Source: Burkholderia sp. BCC0322
Lineage (GTDB): Bacteria; Pseudomonadota; Gammaproteobacteria; Burkholderiales; Burkholderiaceae
NCBI RefSeq assembly: GCF_902833045.1
Contig: NZ_CADFDU010000005.1
Location: 62,583-126,582, forward strand
Reading direction: 5' to 3'
DNA length: 64,000 nucleotides
Positions within the stretch are counted from its first letter, which is position 1. Each line of letters opens with the position of its first letter. The position numbers and the translations under genes are program-made. The notes under the pieces are model-generated. The model made no database searches. It had not been told where the DNA came from and was given only the letters and a program-made list of their open reading frames with translations. Positions 61,826 to 64,000 of this stretch are shown here, in pieces.

Positions 61826-62149
61826 ATGGGAATCGGGATGCAGATCGCTTATTTCGGCTTCGCCGGGTCGGCTCAGCTGGAGGCGGAAGCGAGCATCCAG
61901 CTGATGCGTCTCGAGCCGTTCAGTCCGCGACTGGCCGGCTGCCATCTCGCGATCGAGGCCATGGGCGCGTCGACCCGCCAGCCGACGTATGACGTGCGAC
62001 TCGATCTGATCACGCGCAAGGGGGAATTTCGTCCCGTTCCGCATATGACAGGCATGGATCTCATGGACGCGCTGAAGCGGGCATTCGACGTCGCCGAGCG
62101 GCAACTTGCCGGGATCGCCGCTGCTGAAACCCACGAGAACCCGAGCTGA
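61826..62149 (+). CDS. HPF/RaiA-like ribosome-associated protein
   Basis: 107 residues. AEASIQLMRLEPFSPRLAGC, HLAIEAMGASTRQPTYDVRL, DLITRKGEFRPVPHMTGMDL and MDALKRAFDVAERQLAGIAA follow the beta-alpha-beta-beta-beta-alpha pattern of hibernation promoting factors. They bind the decoding centre of the small ribosomal subunit and keep ribosomes inactive in starvation or hypoxia. AGGAG lies seven bases before the ATG. The FNR-type box upstream fits a low-oxygen role. The assignment rests on pattern and length. Confidence 0.7.
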   Translation: MGIGMQIAYFGFAGSAQLEAEASIQLMRLEPFSPRLAGCHLAIEAMGASTRQPTYDVRLDLITRKGEFRPVPHMTGMDLMDALKRAFDVAERQLAGIAAAETHENPS

Positions 62150-62277
62150 CACGTTCCGCGCATCGGACGCCATTCGCCGTGGCCCGACGCATCGGCCCAT
62201 CGGCCCACCGCGGTTCGCCAGGCGTGGGTCGATTCGCCGCGGTGATGGAGGCGGCGCAGTCGGCGCCGGTGGTCCGG

Positions 62278-62652
62278 CTAATCTTCTTCGTCGCCCGTGA
62301 ATATCTCGTGCTCCGGCGTCTCGGCCGTATCGTCGACACACTGCACCCGCCATGCGCCAGGCACTGGCGCCTGCCGGGCATCGCGCAGCCAACGCGCGAT
62401 GCCGGCCTGGCCTTCGAACGGCCCGGACGGTGCGTCGAGATCGAAATCGTCGAGCCAGCACAGCGCGCCGGCGTCGTCGGGACCGGTCATCAGCGTGGCG
62501 CTGCCTTCGCGGACGAGCGTCCCCCACGCGGGCAGGTCCATCCCCGCATGACCTTCGCGCGACCAGCGACGCATGGCCGTGTCGATCCAGAGAATGGCAT
62601 AGGCCGAAGGGTTGTCGCAGGCGAAAGTATCGAGATGCAGGGTGATTCGCAC
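62278..62652 (-). CDS. Hypothetical acidic protein
   Basis: 124 residues from a GTG at 62652 that has GGAG six bases before it. The protein is acidic and soluble, with several tryptophans (AYAILWIDTAMRRWSREGHA; AGALCWLDDFDLDAPSGPFE; IARWLRDARQAPVPGAWRVQ). No known domain is recognised. An FNR-type box on the upstream side at 62936-62949 and a TAGACT element point toward it, suggesting low-oxygen expression with a leader of about 250 bases. Confidence 0.55.
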   Translation of the reverse strand: MRITLHLDTFACDNPSAYAILWIDTAMRRWSREGHAGMDLPAWGTLVREGSATLMTGPDDAGALCWLDDFDLDAPSGPFEGQAGIARWLRDARQAPVPGAWRVQCVDDTAETPEHEIFTGDEED

Positions 62653-62911
62653 GATGGGCTCCGAATCGACGAAGGAGGGCGGCCGCCGGCACCGGCGGCC
62701 GACGCATTTACTGGCTCATGACCCAGCGAATCGCGTATGCGCGTCCTCGGAAGACAGCGGGCCGCCCACGCTCGGCAGGCAGCGGCGTCGCGGTGTCGCC
62801 GCAGTGCGCGCGGCCGCCGAGTCTCGGCTTGGCCGCGAGGATGTCTTAGGCATGCGTGTCATGGGAGCGGTCGTCATCGCGCGGTGCGTTCGGCAAGTCG
62901 TCCGACCCAGT
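62653..62911. other. Leader region between the hypothetical gene and the fnr-like fragment
   Basis: No credible gene. On the minus strand TAGACT lies at about the -10 distance from the FNR-type box at 62936-62949. A short frame beginning MTTAPMTRMPKTSSRPSRDS is without ribosome site and is probably untranslated. Confidence 0.35.
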
Positions 62912-63103
62912 CTATGCGCGGACTCGCGCAGGCGATTGATGCAAGTCAAACGCCGGAACGCGCTCCCCGGCGATCTGGAATCCGGTCACTTGCGCGTGGC
63001 CGTCGCGATGCATGACGATCGTCTTGAACGAGCCGGTGCGGACCGAGTAGAGACGCTGGAACGGATCGTGCGCGCGGAACAGCGGCTCGCCCCGCTTGAC
63101 CGA
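62912..63103 (-). pseudogene. FNR/CRP-family regulator fragment
   Basis: Minus-strand residues SVKRGEPLFRAHDPFQRLYS, VRTGSFKTIVMHRDGHAQVT, GFQIAGERV form the start of the cyclic-nucleotide-binding-like domain of FNR-type regulators. The N-terminal Cys cluster and the C-terminal helix-turn-helix are missing, and the frame stops soon after a change to unrelated codons. It begins five bases after the phosphoketolase stop, on the same strand. It is a leftover of a deleted anr/fnr paralogue. Confidence 0.6.
62936..62949. promoter_or_regulatory. FNR/ANR-type box, minus-strand promoter
   Basis: TTGATGCAAGTCAA (minus strand TTGACTTGCATCAA, a perfect TTGAY-N4-ATCAA). On the minus strand a TAGACT element lies where a -10 is expected for a class II FNR promoter. 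It overlaps the non-homologous end of the fnr-like fragment. Confidence 0.6.
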
Positions 63104-63108
63104 GCGGC

Positions 63109-64000
63109 TCACCGCATCGGGTTCCGGCTGCCCGGCGTCGCCTGCCAGCGCCAGTCGCGGATTTCCGGCAGGTCGTCGCCGTACCGGTCCACATGGCGTC
63201 GATGCTCGACCAGCCTGTCGCGCAGGTACTGCCTGAAATGCGCACCCGCCTGCACCTGTTCGCCCACGTGATCGAGCACGGCCTCGCACAGATGGAAGCG
63301 GTCGACCCGGTTGAGGACCGTCATGTCGAACGGCGTCGTGGTCGTCCCTTCCTCGATGAAACCGTGCACGTGGAAATTCGCGTGATTCGCGCGGCGATAG
63401 GTCAGCCGGTGAATCAGGGCGGGGTAGCTGTGATGCGCGAAGATCACCGGCCGGTTCGTCGTGAACATCGCGTCGAAATCCGCGTCGCTCAACCCGTGCG
63501 GATGGACGTCGGCAGGCTCCAGCGTCATCAGGTCGACGACGTTGACGACCCGGACGCGCAACGCCGGCAGATGGATGCGCAGCAGGTCGACGGCGGCGAG
63601 CGTCTCGAGCGTCGGCACGTCGCCCGCGCAAGCCATCACGACATCCGGTTCACCGTCGCCGTCGTTCCCCGCCCACTCCCAGATGCCCGCGCCGGCGCTG
63701 CAATGCCGGATCGCGGCATCCAGGTCGAGCCATTGCGGCGCCGGTTGCTTGCCGGCGACGATCACGTTGATCCGGTTCCAGGTGCGCAGCGCGTGATCGG
63801 TGACGACCAGCAGCGTGTTCGCGTCCGGCGGCAGGTAGACGCGCACCGTGTCGGCCTTCTTGTTGACCGCGAAATCGATGAAACCCGGATCCTGGTGGCT
63901 GAAGCCGTTGTGGTCCTGCCGCCAGACGTGCGAGGTCAGCAGGTAGTTGAGCGACGGCAGCGGCCGCCGCCAGCGGATTTCCCGGCACGCCTTCAACCAT
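63109..64000 (-). CDS. xfp: Phosphoketolase, C-terminal part (partial)
   Basis: About 297 residues of the C-terminal third are present; the gene continues beyond the window edge. Signatures are [20 protein letters not shown] (transketolase-like pyrimidine domain) and [20 protein letters not shown], and it ends [18 protein letters not shown], close to the usual family terminus. Phosphoketolase splits xylulose-5-phosphate or fructose-6-phosphate with phosphate and thiamine diphosphate to acetyl phosphate. Acetyl phosphate is then used by acetate kinase or phosphotransacetylase, and a relic of the latter lies at 54.6 kb. The C-terminus appears complete. Confidence 0.93.
   Translation of the reverse strand, partial: WLKACREIRWRRPLPSLNYLLTSHVWRQDHNGFSHQDPGFIDFAVNKKADTVRVYLPPDANTLLVVTDHALRTWNRINVIVAGKQPAPQWLDLDAAIRHCSAGAGIWEWAGNDGDGEPDVVMACAGDVPTLETLAAVDLLRIHLPALRVRVVNVVDLMTLEPADVHPHGLSDADFDAMFTTNRPVIFAHHSYPALIHRLTYRRANHANFHVHGFIEEGTTTTPFDMTVLNRVDRFHLCEAVLDHVGEQVQAGAHFRQYLRDRLVEHRRHVDRYGDDLPEIRDWRWQATPGSRNPMR

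Overview
The window is a 64 kb piece of a very GC-rich proteobacterial replicon with strong third-position GC bias, so most long antisense reading frames are shadows. Gene families and gene order point to Burkholderia, most likely the cepacia complex, and to a secondary chromosome: many LysR regulators, a DUF3138 outer-membrane protein beside polyamine genes, an N-type ATPase operon and a phosphoketolase. This assignment rests on family recognition, not on a database search. I saw no rRNA, tRNA, CRISPR array or intact insertion sequence.

Layout. 1-7.5 kb: tail of an SfnB-like flavoprotein, an APC permease, a LysE exporter with its divergent LysR, a second LysR divergent from a YdiJ-type FAD/Fe-S dehydrogenase. 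7.6-15.4 kb: small HTH protein, LIV-type binding protein, EamA exporter with divergent LysR, two proteins of unknown function, GST, porin. 15.5-24.9 kb: polyamine region (LuxR-type regulator, PotF, broken PotG/H/I, DUF3138 protein, PuuB-like oxidase, cupin, amidase, PuuC-like dehydrogenase). 24.9-28 kb: DUF4262 protein, ABC exporter, and the scar of a divergent hydrolase/TetR pair. 28.1-31.9 kb: TetR, Ohr/OsmC and esterase genes with matching operator palindromes, then LrgAB-type membrane proteins. 32-36.5 kb: WrbA, pirin, LysR, and a Fic-HTH protein preceded by two palindromes. 37.7-42.4 kb: LacI regulator divergent from ribokinase, MFS transporter and a DapA-family aldolase. 42.5-45.9 kb: DoxX, an RmlD-like reductase and two variable-number tandem repeats. 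45.9-49 kb: AT-rich patch, a retron-class reverse transcriptase with a structured leader, and an H-NS-like protein. 49.3-53.8 kb: MFS transporter, LOG-like protein, family 25 glycosyltransferase, SymE module. 54.5-64 kb: relic of a MaoC/phosphotransacetylase gene, the nine-gene N-ATPase operon (atpDCQRBEFAG), an HPF/RaiA-like gene with an FNR-type box, and the 3' part of phosphoketolase followed by an FNR-family fragment.

Two themes stand out. First, many junctions look like internal deletions that left gene ends behind (17.7, 27.7, 51.5, 53.7, 54.6 and 63.1 kb). Second, several small regulatory circuits can be read from the DNA: three TATCTA palindromes around tetR/ohr, paired CTCCGCA palindromes around the Fic start codon, LacI-type operators at the ribokinase gene, and two FNR/ANR-type boxes near low-oxygen and energy genes. 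The best candidates for an undescribed system are the reverse transcriptase with its hairpin-rich leader (46.8-48.4 kb) and the self-contained Fic-HTH unit (34.95-36.14 kb).
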